A DNA stretch of 64,000 bases. It comes from Acetobacterium paludosum. Lineage in GTDB: Bacteria; Bacillota; Clostridia; Eubacteriales; Eubacteriaceae. Position 1 is the first letter of the stretch. The number at the start of each line of letters is the position of its first letter. The stretch is from NCBI RefSeq assembly GCF_008086595.1, contig NZ_RXYA01000004.1:218611-282610 (forward strand). Direction: 5' to 3'. Positions 8,338 through 18,338 of this stretch are shown piece after piece. The notes beneath the pieces are model-generated. The model ran no database searches. It saw only the letters and a program-made list of their open reading frames with translations, and was not told the DNA's origin. Position numbers and translations under genes: made by a program.

Positions 8338-11046
8338 TCAATTATTTTCATTCAAAAGTATCTTTTCAAATTCACTTGCCGTTATTGGTTTATAAAAATA
8401 GTACCCCTGAATTTCATCACAGCCATTATCTTTCAAAAAGATAAATTGTTCCTTTGTTTCCACCCCCTCTGCCAGCACCTTTAAGCCATTTTGATTGGCA
8501 AGTGTAATGATGGCTTTGGCAATATTTCCATTGTCTCTTTCAGGATAATTTTTTATAAACTCCCGATCAATTTTCAATTTGTCAAAATTAATTGTTTTCA
8601 GGTATTTTAATGAAGAATATCCCGTTCCGAAATCATCAATGGACACCTTCACACCCAACTCTTTTATTTTGTCCAATTTAGATTTTATGCTATCGATGTT
8701 TTTTACCAGAATACCTTCTGTTACTTCAACTTCTAATAATTCGGCCGGCAATTCATATTTTTTTAGCAATTGTTTTATCACTTCAATAAAATCAGCTTTT
8801 TTAAACTGAACCGGAGAAAGATTAACCGCAACCACCAGTCTTCGATTCGTTAATTCCAGCCATTTTTTATTCTGTTTAATCGCTTCTTCTAAAACCCAGT
8901 CACCGATGGGAATAATTAAATCAGTTTTTTCCGCTACTGGAATAAATTGCGCCGGCCCAACACTTCCCAGTTCATCATTGTTCCACCTCAGCAATGCTTC
9001 CATGCCAATAATTTTTTTGGTTCCTGCCACTACCTGAGGCTGGTAGTTTAAACTCAGTTCATTCTTTTTCAAGGCACTTCTTAAGTGGGTTTCAAGTTTC
9101 AGATTTTCTAAATAACTATGCGTAATTTCCTTTTCATAGTGAACAAAGGTATTGCCGCCTGTTTGAATGGCATAATTTTTGGCTATGTTTGCAAATTCAA
9201 TCAATTTTTCCACATCAGCACTATGCTCTTGAAAGATCGAAATACCAATGGCGATATCTAAATATATTTTTTTATCTTCTATCTCAATCGATTCCTGTAG
9301 AAACAATGTTAGTTTATTGATAAAATGATCGAGTTTCAGTTTGTCCCGGCTGTTTACCCGAGCAATGACAAACTGCTCTCTGCCGATCTTTCCGACCAGA
9401 TCCTCCTTACTTAAGAATGTTTTAATGCGGTTCGAGGCTTCTTTTATCATTCCAACTCCGCATTTCTTTCCCAAATTATCATTGAGAGTATTGAAGTTAG
9501 TAATTTCTATGATAATCAGGGCGAACTCATCAAATTTTTTAATGAGTTCTTTCATGTTTTCTTCAAATTTAAGTTGCGTTGGAAGTTCGGTGATTTCATC
9601 ATAATTTTTAATTTTATTAATGGTTTCCTCGGTTATTTTGGTACTTGTAAGGTCCTCGAAAACCTCCAGATAATTAATTAATTCATGGCTTTTACTGTCA
9701 AACACTTTAGAAATGGTTATATAGCGAGGGTATGTTGTGCCGTCTTTTTTTTCATCGATAATTTCGCCCTCCCAGTTTTCATTCTCATTTACGGTATTTT
9801 GTATCGTCTCATATAGCAAAATCAACTTTTCGTTTCTTTTGAATTCACTCGTTTTTCTTCCTATTACGTCGATTTCCGAATACCCGGTTATCTTTGAAAA
9901 CGATTCATTTACATAAACGATGCGTGCTTCCTCATCCATAATTATAATTCCTTCTTTGGAATTTTTGAATATACTATCTGTTAATTTTTCTCTTTCACTG
10001 GCTTCTTTTTTTTGCACTAAAAGCCAGGCGGCGATCAGGCTGATGACAAAAAAAACGAATGCCAATATGGTTGAACCCACAGCAATCATTCTATTATCTT
10101 CATTATTTAAGATTTCTAATCCATTCAAGGGAACATACTCAACTAATGTCCAATGAATATCATGATATGTGTTCAAAGGAAAAATTGATATAAAATAATA
10201 AAGATTTATTTTATCATCAAAATAACCCGATTCATTATTTTGAATTCTATCAAAAAGATCTGGCTGTTCTTGTCTAAATGAAACAGCTTCTTTATTATCG
10301 TACATAAATGCAAAATTTCTGTCGGCTTTATCGCTTAATAAATAATAACCATCCTCATTCAACAAAATTGTTTTCATGCCGATGGTATTGATCGAATCAT
10401 TTTCTATTTTATTTAAAAAAACCTGTGCCCGATAGTCCAGTACCAATATCCCTTTTCTCTCATTATTTTCATTAAACAGCGGTATAACAAATCGAATAAT
10501 CGGTTTTTTCGGTTCGTCGATTACATTATTATTAACGCTTAAATCTAAAGGGGATATATAATTCTCGTCTTGATTTAGCTTCATTCCTTCCTGAAAATAG
10601 TCTTGATCCCCTTTATACTGTAAGTCACTATCCTGCACTGCCTGGGAATTTTCATTTTCATAGTTCACTTTTATTTCTTCAAAACCATCGATATTAATAA
10701 TTCGAATGGAATTATACGTTTTTTTATTGATTATCATATTTGAAAACATTCTTTTAATCTCATTGCTGTTTTCAACCATGCTATTGTCATGAATATAGTC
10801 TTTTAATTCACTTGAATTAGAAATAATATCTCCATCTGAACTGATTGCATTAAAAATTGATTCTGCATCAGTGCCCACAATTTCAGCATTATGCACTTGC
10901 TTGATATTTATAATGCTTTTTTCGTTATTAATATTCAAATTGATATAGGCAAAAGCCAAAACGATTATAATAATAACTATCGGCACAAAAATCATGACAA
11001 AATTTTTAAAGACCCGATATTTACGGTTGTTTTTTGTATTCATCAT
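8338..11046 (-). CDS. Membrane c-di-GMP phosphodiesterase (dCache-PAS-degenerate GGDEF-EAL)
   Basis: 902 residues: membrane helix at about 15-35, an extracellular sensor of dCache type to about 320, a second helix near 325-345, a PAS domain (360-470), a GGDEF-like domain (480-640) and an EAL domain (655-900). The cyclase motif is GREQF instead of GGDEF, so this domain should be inactive or regulatory. The EAL domain is complete: GMEALLRW, NLSPVQF, DDFGTGYSSL, KIDREF and EGVETKEQ contain the metal and catalytic residues. The protein therefore probably degrades c-di-GMP in response to an external ligand. It is monocistronic with its own terminator. Confidence 0.88.
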   Translation of the reverse strand: MMNTKNNRKYRVFKNFVMIFVPIVIIIIVLAFAYINLNINNEKSIINIKQVHNAEIVGTDAESIFNAISSDGDIISNSSELKDYIHDNSMVENSNEIKRMFSNMIINKKTYNSIRIINIDGFEEIKVNYENENSQAVQDSDLQYKGDQDYFQEGMKLNQDENYISPLDLSVNNNVIDEPKKPIIRFVIPLFNENNERKGILVLDYRAQVFLNKIENDSINTIGMKTILLNEDGYYLLSDKADRNFAFMYDNKEAVSFRQEQPDLFDRIQNNESGYFDDKINLYYFISIFPLNTYHDIHWTLVEYVPLNGLEILNNEDNRMIAVGSTILAFVFFVISLIAAWLLVQKKEASEREKLTDSIFKNSKEGIIIMDEEARIVYVNESFSKITGYSEIDVIGRKTSEFKRNEKLILLYETIQNTVNENENWEGEIIDEKKDGTTYPRYITISKVFDSKSHELINYLEVFEDLTSTKITEETINKIKNYDEITELPTQLKFEENMKELIKKFDEFALIIIEITNFNTLNDNLGKKCGVGMIKEASNRIKTFLSKEDLVGKIGREQFVIARVNSRDKLKLDHFINKLTLFLQESIEIEDKKIYLDIAIGISIFQEHSADVEKLIEFANIAKNYAIQTGGNTFVHYEKEITHSYLENLKLETHLRSALKKNELSLNYQPQVVAGTKKIIGMEALLRWNNDELGSVGPAQFIPVAEKTDLIIPIGDWVLEEAIKQNKKWLELTNRRLVVAVNLSPVQFKKADFIEVIKQLLKKYELPAELLEVEVTEGILVKNIDSIKSKLDKIKELGVKVSIDDFGTGYSSLKYLKTINFDKLKIDREFIKNYPERDNGNIAKAIITLANQNGLKVLAEGVETKEQFIFLKDNGCDEIQGYYFYKPITASEFEKILLNENN

Positions 11047-11105
11047 AATTATCGCCTCCCAATCATTAGCATCATTATACTAGAGGTTTTTCCACGATGC
11101 AATCG

Positions 11106-11129
11106 GTATCAAATGTAATTTTTTGATAC
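11106..11129. promoter_or_regulatory. Inverted repeat upstream of the GGDEF-EAL gene
   Basis: GTATCAAA and TTTGATAC form perfect 8-bp arms with an 8-bp spacer. On the minus strand a good promoter (TTGCAT, 17 bp, TATAAT ending about 45 bp before the 11046 start) begins 3 bp downstream of it, so this looks like an operator at the -35 region. Confidence 0.5.
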
Positions 11130-11193
11130 GATCTATATTAAAATTCGTTCTTCTATTTGTGGTTTTGATTCCTAGTCAAATCGCTATTATTTT

Positions 11194-11226
11194 AAAAAAA
11201 ACATCCATCAGGCAACTGATGAATGT
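11194..11226 (-). terminator. Terminator after the 352-residue hypothetical gene
   Basis: Stem of ACATCCATCAG with CTGATGAATGT (one bulged pair) followed on the minus strand by a run of eight T. Confidence 0.7.
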
Positions 11227-11292
11227 CTCTTTTGATTATTAATATTTAGTTTTGATTGCACCCTGCAAGGCTAATTATTATAGTCTGTCACT

Positions 11293-12351
11293 TTATAGAT
11301 TGACAGTTACTTCTTCATGCACTTCAGCAGTATCGATCTGGTTGATCTGACAAAAATGATCTAAAAAGTCTTTTGCCAATTGAGCTTCCGGTGAATTTTC
11401 TTTTAACTCAACCAAAGCACGCAAAATCCGAATTGCCTGATCATCATTCAAATAACGGAATAAACCTGATCCCCATTGAACCACATCTTTTTTATTAGGA
11501 TTGGTGTAATAACTCCAAAATTTCATTTTCTGGGCTTCTTCAAGGGTCAGCTTAATTTTGTACTCAGATTGTGTTGACACATATCCGGGATTATCATCAT
11601 CACCTTCAAAAATATCATCAATTAAAAATGCACCGAAAATAATCCGTTCTTCTTCTTTCGTTGAAGGAAGTCTGGTGGTAAGTAAAGCCAAGCTGTTGTA
11701 CTGCACATTTTTTAGTTTCTTGGGCTTGCCCTTGTTTTCACCATATTGCACTTTTCCAGCCGACGCTTTCCAATTTTTCAGCATCTGGCTTTCGTAACAA
11801 AATGAGCATTCATCAACAGCCATTAAACCATCCAATTCTTCTCTGGTCATTTTTTCATTATGGTATTTCTGACAATTGCTTTCTTCATCACTGCACGAAA
11901 CGAGATGTTTCTTTTCGATATTATATTGGATTACCGCATCACTGCAAACTCCATTATAACCAATTTGTGCCAGTGATTCTCCGCCATTGCAATAATTACA
12001 TTTAAAAGCAAGATTACGTCGATCATTCGTTTTTTTCTTTACTTTCGATGTTTTTTTATGTAGTTTTGCATTAAATCTCTCTTGAATTTTTCTTGCTTCT
12101 TCTGTTTTTTCTATCAGTTCCCGTTCTTCTTTTTCTTTTAGTTCTTGTTCTTCCTTAATTTTTATGACCTTATTAACTTTTATGGAAATAACAGAATCCT
12201 GGAGATTTAAGAAATCTCTAAATGCCTCTGGATAGACAAATTTCTTTTCAAAAGTGTCAAATGAAACAGTAATATAACCATTGGTCAAATCCGTAATCGT
12301 ACCATCACCAAAAATTTTATGTGAAACTGCTGCATTTAATAGTTCAGTCAT
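11293..12351 (-). CDS. Hypothetical protein with CarD/SH3-like N-terminus and cysteine-rich centre
   Basis: 352 residues of unrecognised function. Residues 8-45 (VSHKIFGDGTITDLTNGYIT) look like the SH3-like fold at the end of UvrD or CarD proteins, which binds RNA polymerase or nucleic acid. A highly charged helix (65-115, many EEE/KKK) is probably coiled coil. Residues 118-190 contain paired cysteines (CNYCNGG, SCSDEESNCQKYH, CSFCYE) suggesting zinc sites. The C-terminus has a conserved-looking block with FGAFLIDDIFEGDDDNPGYV. Similar proteins appear in clostridia without known role. The start has a weak ribosome binding site (AAGGAGTG). Confidence 0.6.
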   Translation of the reverse strand: MTELLNAAVSHKIFGDGTITDLTNGYITVSFDTFEKKFVYPEAFRDFLNLQDSVISIKVNKVIKIKEEQELKEKEERELIEKTEEARKIQERFNAKLHKKTSKVKKKTNDRRNLAFKCNYCNGGESLAQIGYNGVCSDAVIQYNIEKKHLVSCSDEESNCQKYHNEKMTREELDGLMAVDECSFCYESQMLKNWKASAGKVQYGENKGKPKKLKNVQYNSLALLTTRLPSTKEEERIIFGAFLIDDIFEGDDDNPGYVSTQSEYKIKLTLEEAQKMKFWSYYTNPNKKDVVQWGSGLFRYLNDDQAIRILRALVELKENSPEAQLAKDFLDHFCQINQIDTAEVHEEVTVNL

Positions 12352-12681
12352 ATTTTCACTCCTTGCTATTTTTATTTTCTAAATCATCTTCTTAATCACC
12401 CGGTACAAATCAGTTAATAGAAGTATTTTGAGCAATCTTAAAGAGCTTCTTTATTAATAATTCTGATTGAGCGTTGACTTAAAGTGTTTATAATCTTAAT
12501 TATACGCCAAAAAAGAATAAATTTCAAATAAACTTCTTTTCTTTTCTTTGATATTGGAGTATTATAGAAAGTTACAATTGTTTATCGAATTAAGCCGTGC
12601 AATCTTTATTAACCGCAAGACCTACGTTTTTCGTGTTTTTCTGTGGTTTACAGGCAATCCTGACTCATTGACTTCCTACAC
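12352..12681. other. Intergenic, no feature recognised
   Basis: About 330 bp of AT-rich sequence upstream of the 352-residue hypothetical gene. No open frame of substance and no clear promoter was found. Confidence 0.4.
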
Positions 12682-12722
12682 AAAAAAAAACACATGGCGG
12701 TATTAAAACCTGCATATGTTTC
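12682..12722 (-). terminator. Probable terminator of the PHP-domain gene
   Basis: Imperfect stem (CACATGGCGG with CCTGCATATG) followed on the minus strand by nine consecutive T, about 40 bp after the stop at 12760. Confidence 0.55.
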
Positions 12723-12759
12723 TTTGAAAAAATAGTAAACATTTAAGATTTGCACAAAA

Positions 12760-13659
12760 TCATCCCTGCTCTCGGATCTTATCACTTTCTTTTTTTAAAT
12801 TTTCAACAATTTTATAATCAGTCATATTTAATTGTCCTAATATAATAGATGGTTTGAATTTTCCATGGAAATCACTCCCCGAAGTTACAATTAAATTGTG
12901 TTTATTACAATACTCTACGTACTTTTTTGTTTCCTCTTCAGTATGCGTTGTATAGTAAGCTTCTACCCCTGAAATTCCCTGTTTTACCAAATCATCAATA
13001 AATTCGGTATTATTAAAATCCACTTCCATTTGCTTGTATCCGGGATGCGCCAAAATCGCAACTCCGCCGCTCTGATGAACAGCATCAATAAACTCTTTGG
13101 TTTCTGGTATATAATTAGGCGAAAAGAATGGTTTTCCACAAACTAATAATTGGCTGACAAATTCAAGCACCGGATTTTCACATTTTTCTTTATACTCAAT
13201 CACAAAAGGGTTTCTACTATTTCGGTCATCTTTAAAAATCGCGTATGACACAGCAGATGGCAAAGGCGGATTATCTTTGCAAAATTCATAAGCATTTTTT
13301 TCGTCAATATAGAATCCATGCTCTTCCAATAATTCAATTTGAGCTTTCAACCACCTTTTCCGGTCTCCTTGAACTTTGCCGATAATTTTTGACACGGCAG
13401 AATTGTCCAGCTCTATATAGTACGCCAGCATATGTACCGGTTTATCTTTATTTCTACAAAAAACCTCTGTTCCAGAAATTACTTCCACACCCAGCCGTTT
13501 TCCCCAGAACATTGCATTTTTCACTTCTCCGATTGAATCGTGATCCGTAATTGCCAACGTCGTAACATTTTCTTTGACTGCAAGCCTGATTATTTCTTCT
13601 CCAGACAGCTCTCCGTCACCACTTGCCCGTGAATGAACATGCAGATCTAACTTTCCCAT
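12760..13659 (-). CDS. PHP-domain metal-dependent phosphoesterase
   Basis: 299 residues from the ATG at 13659, chosen over an in-frame start 45 bp upstream because GAGGAGGG sits just before it and the protein then begins directly with the fold. PHP metal-site motifs are present: LDLHVHSRASGDG at the N-terminus, TTLAITDHDS near 40-50, AILAHPGY near 205 and SGSDFHGK near 260. Members cleave phosphoesters, e.g. histidinol phosphate or short RNA/nucleotide substrates (RNase AM type). The long insert between residues 90 and 190 is usual for the RNase AM/YciV branch. It stands alone, with its own terminator. Confidence 0.8.
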   Translation of the reverse strand: MGKLDLHVHSRASGDGELSGEEIIRLAVKENVTTLAITDHDSIGEVKNAMFWGKRLGVEVISGTEVFCRNKDKPVHMLAYYIELDNSAVSKIIGKVQGDRKRWLKAQIELLEEHGFYIDEKNAYEFCKDNPPLPSAVSYAIFKDDRNSRNPFVIEYKEKCENPVLEFVSQLLVCGKPFFSPNYIPETKEFIDAVHQSGGVAILAHPGYKQMEVDFNNTEFIDDLVKQGISGVEAYYTTHTEEETKKYVEYCNKHNLIVTSGSDFHGKFKPSIILGQLNMTDYKIVENLKKESDKIREQG

Positions 13660-13924
13660 AATTCCCTCCTCTTTCGATTTTTTCTTTATTATCCAGAATG
13701 GCACTTCTCAAAATTTATTTATTATTATTTTAAACATATTATTGTTTTAATATCATGTCAATACTGAAATTTTTTTCATTGGATATAAAATAAGAATACC
13801 TTCAATTCATTCTTATGGTATTTCTTACAGAAACAACTTATTATTTTATAGATGTCTCTCAATAAAAATAAATTCTCTTTTTAAAAATAAAATTAATTTT
13901 GGAAAGCCTTGACATATACCGATA

Positions 13925-13933
13925 TGATATAAT
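13925..13933 (+). promoter_or_regulatory. Extended -10 promoter for the two small hypothetical genes
   Basis: TGATATAAT is a consensus extended -10 element 38 bp before the start at 13972. A TTGACA at 13909-13914 is only 13 bp away, too close to be its -35. A strong AGGAGG ribosome binding site follows. Confidence 0.55.
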
Positions 13934-13971
13934 AGATATAGTTAAGAAATAAATGTTAGGAGGTTTTAAAA

Positions 13972-14223
13972 ATGGCCTTAAGATACTCTAGTAAAGTGAT
14001 TGATGGGAAACTGAATATACGACATGATTATATTCAAACTGAAGGTGGAGATTTTCAAAAGCTGACCAAAAATTGGGTGATAAAAGCTTATGAAAAAGCT
14101 CAAGAATTAAACGATACTGAGTCAATGGAAAAACTGAAGAATTTGGAACTCGACGTTTGGATTCCTGGGGAAAATCATCAACCGGGAAAACACGTAAACT
14201 GGAGTTTGAAAGAAGAACTGTAA
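13972..14223 (+). CDS. Small hypothetical protein, 83 residues
   Basis: Preceded by TTAGGAGG at ideal distance and by an extended -10 promoter, so very likely expressed. The sequence is hydrophilic, with no signal peptide, membrane helix or cysteines: MALRYSSKVIDGKLNIRHDY at the start and WIPGENHQPGKHVNWSLKEE at the end. The middle, KNWVIKAYEKAQELNDTESM, is a probable amphipathic helix. Not recognised. It is followed 71 bp later by another small gene on the same strand. Confidence 0.6.
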   Translation: MALRYSSKVIDGKLNIRHDYIQTEGGDFQKLTKNWVIKAYEKAQELNDTESMEKLKNLELDVWIPGENHQPGKHVNWSLKEEL

Positions 14224-14294
14224 AATAGCAAACTTCATCAATCCGTAACTCAACCATGACGCCTGGTTGAAATAACTCGAAAGGAGCTAAAATA

Positions 14295-14516
14295 ATGACT
14301 AAAGAAGAATTAATAACTATATTCAATACTGTTCAAAAAAAATTTGAAGATGAAATCAATGAAGACTATTTTCTTCAGCGACTAAAGCCTTATACAGATA
14401 GTGACGGATTTATTGAATACCATAAATTGGCAATGTTTGCCTACAATGAATCTTTGGCATCTTCAAAAGGTTTTCTCTTTGAAGTTCTGTCCGAAGTATT
14501 GGTCGATAAAGAATAA
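14295..14516 (+). CDS. Small acidic hypothetical protein, 73 residues
   Basis: Starts at an ATG preceded by AAAGGAG. Strongly helical and acidic composition with a central region FLQRLKPYTDSDGFIEYHKL that loosely resembles an EF-hand-like acidic loop (inference, not a clear calcium site). No membrane segment. Probably cotranscribed with the small gene 71 bp upstream; function unknown. Confidence 0.55.
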   Translation: MTKEELITIFNTVQKKFEDEINEDYFLQRLKPYTDSDGFIEYHKLAMFAYNESLASSKGFLFEVLSEVLVDKE

Positions 14517-14654
14517 AACAGTGCCGCGATATTTTTAAATTTTGCATCCATTATATGCACTCTTTGTCGGCTAATAAACTAATTTCTGAATATTCTTACG
14601 GTACTTCTTTTCATCTATAACACCTCAATTCGACTTAATAATAAAATGCTTAAA

Positions 14655-14691
14655 AAAAAGCGGCGAACCCTTCACTGGCTCGCCGCCTTTT
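14655..14691 (+). terminator. Hairpin terminator after the small-gene pair
   Basis: GCGGCGA (14660-14666) pairs with TCGCCGC (14680-14686), with T-run on the plus side and A-run on the other, so it may act in both directions. It is 140 bp past the last plus-strand stop. Confidence 0.65.
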
Positions 14692-15165
14692 CACATTAGG
14701 AATGAAAAGAAAAAGAGATTTTTTTGTTGTGTACTGGTTGTGTACATCTACTATGATAATCATTGAAACTTTATGAAACCTTTTAATTATGTTAACAGTG
14801 GGTTAATTAAGGAACTGCTAAGATTGCCCAAAAGCGCTCTGCTACTAATCTAGATAGGTGTATATCATCACTTTCACCTGTATGTATTTACCTGAATATC
14901 AGCAATAATTCAACATCAGTATTGGGTTATGCAATTTTCTACGAGAAAGCGTCTCAAGTCAATTTTTTCTTCAAAATGAACATCACCATCACCGTCATTC
15001 TTGCCTCAGGCCTCTACGCAGTGATCTGGTTCTTGTCGGATCAGAGAGCCCGGGCGATGGCAAACCACAATAAATATGGCCGTGATGGTCAAACATTCAA
15101 ATAATAATAATATCATGAAAACCTTTTTCATTAACTGTAACTACATATTAAATAGTATAGCAGTC
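14692..15165. other. Mostly non-coding stretch with a possible gene fragment
   Basis: A plus-strand frame at 14922-15104 (60 codons) ends with a hydrophobic helix and a basic tail (ILASGLYAVIWFLSDQRARA), like the C-terminus of a membrane protein. It has no ribosome binding site and is probably a relic or chance. A short direct repeat of TTGTGTAC lies near 14728-14745. Nothing else recognised. Confidence 0.3.
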
Positions 15166-18100
15166 TTATTTTATCAGCAGATCTAAAATACCCCTGTTAA
15201 TCTCATTTGCAGACAGAGGTTTATAGTAATAATATCCCTGGATTTCATCACAGCCCTCATCCTTCAGAAAGGCAAGCTGGACTTCTGTCTCAACGCCTTC
15301 TGCAATAATTTTAAGTCCCAGTCTTTTGGCCAGATAAATCATTACTGCAATAACGGCTTCATCTTTAGAATTCACAGCGATTTCCTGAATAAACTTCATA
15401 TCAATCTTAATTCGATCCACAGGCAAATCTTTTAACCGGCTCAGGGATGAAAACTCGGTTCCGAAATCATCGATGCTGATGGATACCCCCAGGTCTTTTA
15501 AGGCATGGAGAGATTTAATCACATATTTGGATTCTTTCATGACAATGCCTTCCGTGATTTCCAGTTCCAGATATCGGGGTGTCAGTCCGGTTTTTTCCAG
15601 AGCTGACTTAACGATGCTGTCAAGATAACCGCTTTGAAATTGTTTCACTGACAGATTAACCGCCATTTGCACCGGTTTGAACCCTCGATCCTGCCATTCT
15701 TTATTCTGGGCACAAGCGGTCAAAAGTACCCATTCTCCGATGCGGTTAATCAGTCCGCTTTCTTCAGCAATGGGGATGAACACTGCCGGGGAAATGATTC
15801 CAAATTCCGGGTGCTTCCACCGGATCAGGGCTTCAAAACCAATAATCTCCTGGCTGGAGACACGGACCTGGGGTTGATATTGAAGAAACAACTCGTTTCT
15901 TTCCAGAGCCTGATGCAGAGCGTTTGAAAGCAGCATTCGCTTCTGAACATCTTCTTTCATATCCTCTGAACAGAAAATAGCCTGATTTTTTCCATTTTTC
16001 TTGGCATCATACATGGCCAGATCTGCATTTTTAATGAGCTCCTGCACCGTTTCTCCATCTTCCGGATAAACCGCTATCCCGGCACTGGCAGTGATATAAA
16101 AATCCTGCTCTTCCATGGTAACCGGTTGATGAAAAACTTCCATCATTATATTGGCCACATCCACCAGATCTTTCCGCTGGGATATCCGGGGAACCATGAT
16201 CAGAAATTCATCTCCGCCAAACCGAGCTACTGTGTCGCATTTTCGTTTACAGACTGACAGACGATTTCCGATTTTGTTCAACAAATGATCCCCCCAATCA
16301 TGACCCAGTGAATCATTGATTTCCTTAAATCCGTCAATATCAATAAAGACTACCCCCAGCGATTCCTCACTCCGTTTTGCCATGAGAATTGCCTGTTCCA
16401 GAAGCTTAACAAACAGAACACGATTGGGTAAATCAGTGAGGGGATCGTAATAAGCCAGCATCGACATTTTCTTCTCCGTTTCCACCTTAAATATTGCACT
16501 TGCCAGAATGTTGGCCAGTACTCTCAATGATTCAGAGTCATTGATATTCCAGTTCTTTTTCTGGCTGATCTGGTCAAATCTAAGAAATCCGATGACTCGG
16601 TCCTTACTCTGGATAGGAATACAAATCATAGCCTCCATGTTTTGTTTCCGAAATATTTCCTTTGCTGATGGCGGTAATGTATCCTTACTTCCTACATAAA
16701 CGATGTTATTACTGATCAGCTGTTTTGTACTCCATGGAACAGTTGAAGTCTCATAGCTTTTTTCTTTGCCAACTATTGACCAACTCGGTTGACTGATGTC
16801 TCCCAGCCACTCATGGGTGTATCGTACGATTTTAAAATCACTTGTATACATACCCACAAAGGCGCGATCAGCTTTGATACATATTCCACTTCGCTTTAAT
16901 AGATCGTCAACATATTTATTAAAATCTAAAGCAGTCACTAACAAAAACTTTGTTGATACTCCCGAAACTATTTTTTGAAATTCTTCCTGACTTTTGGTTT
17001 CTTCGAGTCGACTATCATAGATTTTAGTAACAAATAATGTTAAAATAATTCCGATAAAGTAACATACCAACCTCAGGATCTGAAAGTCCATTCCTATCTG
17101 AACCTTAAAAACAGGAATGCTTATCCAGTAAACAATCCCCATTAACAGACTTGTCACCGAAATACCAACAAATATTTTTTTACTATTTAAAACAATCGTT
17201 AATAAAATAATGAATATGGGTGCCGTCCAACTGATATTACTGTACCGACTATTGATATAAGTGAGCATCATACATGGTAATAAAATCATCATCAAAACTG
17301 CCAGTAGGGTGTCCTGAGTTGATAAAGACTTAACCAAATACGGGATTAAATAAATACCAGCTGATATCATTACCATTAGAAAGCTTAAACTAATTCCGAC
17401 TGTTTGTATCGTTGAATCGTTGATCTGAACTATAAAGTTAATAATACTGATTATTGCAATTAACATGCTGAAATGCTTAAAAAAATCAATTCGTGTTTGT
17501 ACACTGAGAACGACCCCTTTATAATATTCATTCAAATTTTCTTTTGAATGCATTAATCCAAGTTTGTAAATGCTATAAAAAATAGTTCCTACTGGGATCG
17601 CACTTGCAATTGGTGCCAGAGAGGGAATTTGAAAAGGAAAGAAGCAATTTGCTATAGCATCCGTAAAGGACCCCAAAAGCAATGCTGCACTAAAGGAAAC
17701 TAATAAATTCCGCGCCATTTTTTTATTTGTCAGACTCCTTGTATTTCGATACCAGCGGATGAGTAAACTACATGTTGCCAATGAAAAACTCAGGTAGTAG
17801 ATATAAAAAAAGATATCCAGTCCATTATTGACCGTAGTTATTGTCCAGCCTACTACTTCCGAATGAATCCATTGAATTCGCAACATTTCTGTTGGCGTGC
17901 AAAAACCAAAGAAAATCACATTTAGAACTGCTGGCATATAAAGGACAAGTATCAGGAGCGGTTGTTTCTTTTTTTGACTCCAACTTGATTCGGTTAAAAC
18001 AATGATAAAATGCAAAACCAGACTATAAGCCACACCCCAACCCAATACCGATATTTTACGAAAGAGCAATGCTTCTTCATAGAACCTGGCTGAATTGCTT

Positions 18101-18261
18101 GCCGCATATGCAAATCCCCACCAGGCTAAACTAAGACAAAGCAACGCAAACACATGATTGAGCCTCGTCTTCTTGTTTATGGCAAGCGTATGCGCCCCAA
18201 CCATAAAATTGAAAACAAATGAGACATAAAGTAATACTGAAATCAAATTTTTTAGTATCAT
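15166..18261 (-). CDS. Polytopic membrane GAF-GGDEF-EAL c-di-GMP protein
   Basis: 1031 residues. The N-terminal ~230 residues resemble the seven-helix sensor module of histidine kinases (HisKA_7TM), and a second membrane block with five or six helices follows to about 400. A GAF domain occupies about 425-575, a GGDEF domain 590-755 with intact ARFGGDEF, and an EAL domain 775-1020 with GFEALIRWKHPEFG, DDFGTEFSSL and EGVETEVQ. Both catalytic motifs look complete, so the protein may both make and degrade c-di-GMP, or use GTP at the GGDEF site as regulator. DDFGTEFSSL has E where G is usual (DDFGTGYSSL), which may alter loop geometry. Confidence 0.87.
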   Translation of the reverse strand: MILKNLISVLLYVSFVFNFMVGAHTLAINKKTRLNHVFALLCLSLAWWGFAYAASNSARFYEEALLFRKISVLGWGVAYSLVLHFIIVLTESSWSQKKKQPLLILVLYMPAVLNVIFFGFCTPTEMLRIQWIHSEVVGWTITTVNNGLDIFFYIYYLSFSLATCSLLIRWYRNTRSLTNKKMARNLLVSFSAALLLGSFTDAIANCFFPFQIPSLAPIASAIPVGTIFYSIYKLGLMHSKENLNEYYKGVVLSVQTRIDFFKHFSMLIAIISIINFIVQINDSTIQTVGISLSFLMVMISAGIYLIPYLVKSLSTQDTLLAVLMMILLPCMMLTYINSRYSNISWTAPIFIILLTIVLNSKKIFVGISVTSLLMGIVYWISIPVFKVQIGMDFQILRLVCYFIGIILTLFVTKIYDSRLEETKSQEEFQKIVSGVSTKFLLVTALDFNKYVDDLLKRSGICIKADRAFVGMYTSDFKIVRYTHEWLGDISQPSWSIVGKEKSYETSTVPWSTKQLISNNIVYVGSKDTLPPSAKEIFRKQNMEAMICIPIQSKDRVIGFLRFDQISQKKNWNINDSESLRVLANILASAIFKVETEKKMSMLAYYDPLTDLPNRVLFVKLLEQAILMAKRSEESLGVVFIDIDGFKEINDSLGHDWGDHLLNKIGNRLSVCKRKCDTVARFGGDEFLIMVPRISQRKDLVDVANIMMEVFHQPVTMEEQDFYITASAGIAVYPEDGETVQELIKNADLAMYDAKKNGKNQAIFCSEDMKEDVQKRMLLSNALHQALERNELFLQYQPQVRVSSQEIIGFEALIRWKHPEFGIISPAVFIPIAEESGLINRIGEWVLLTACAQNKEWQDRGFKPVQMAVNLSVKQFQSGYLDSIVKSALEKTGLTPRYLELEITEGIVMKESKYVIKSLHALKDLGVSISIDDFGTEFSSLSRLKDLPVDRIKIDMKFIQEIAVNSKDEAVIAVMIYLAKRLGLKIIAEGVETEVQLAFLKDEGCDEIQGYYYYKPLSANEINRGILDLLIK

Positions 18262-18338
18262 TTTTGCTCCTTTAAAGATGTAGATTCATCAGCAGAATTC
18301 TTTCTCATCAATTGGCATGCTATGTCTTGAAAATGTTT

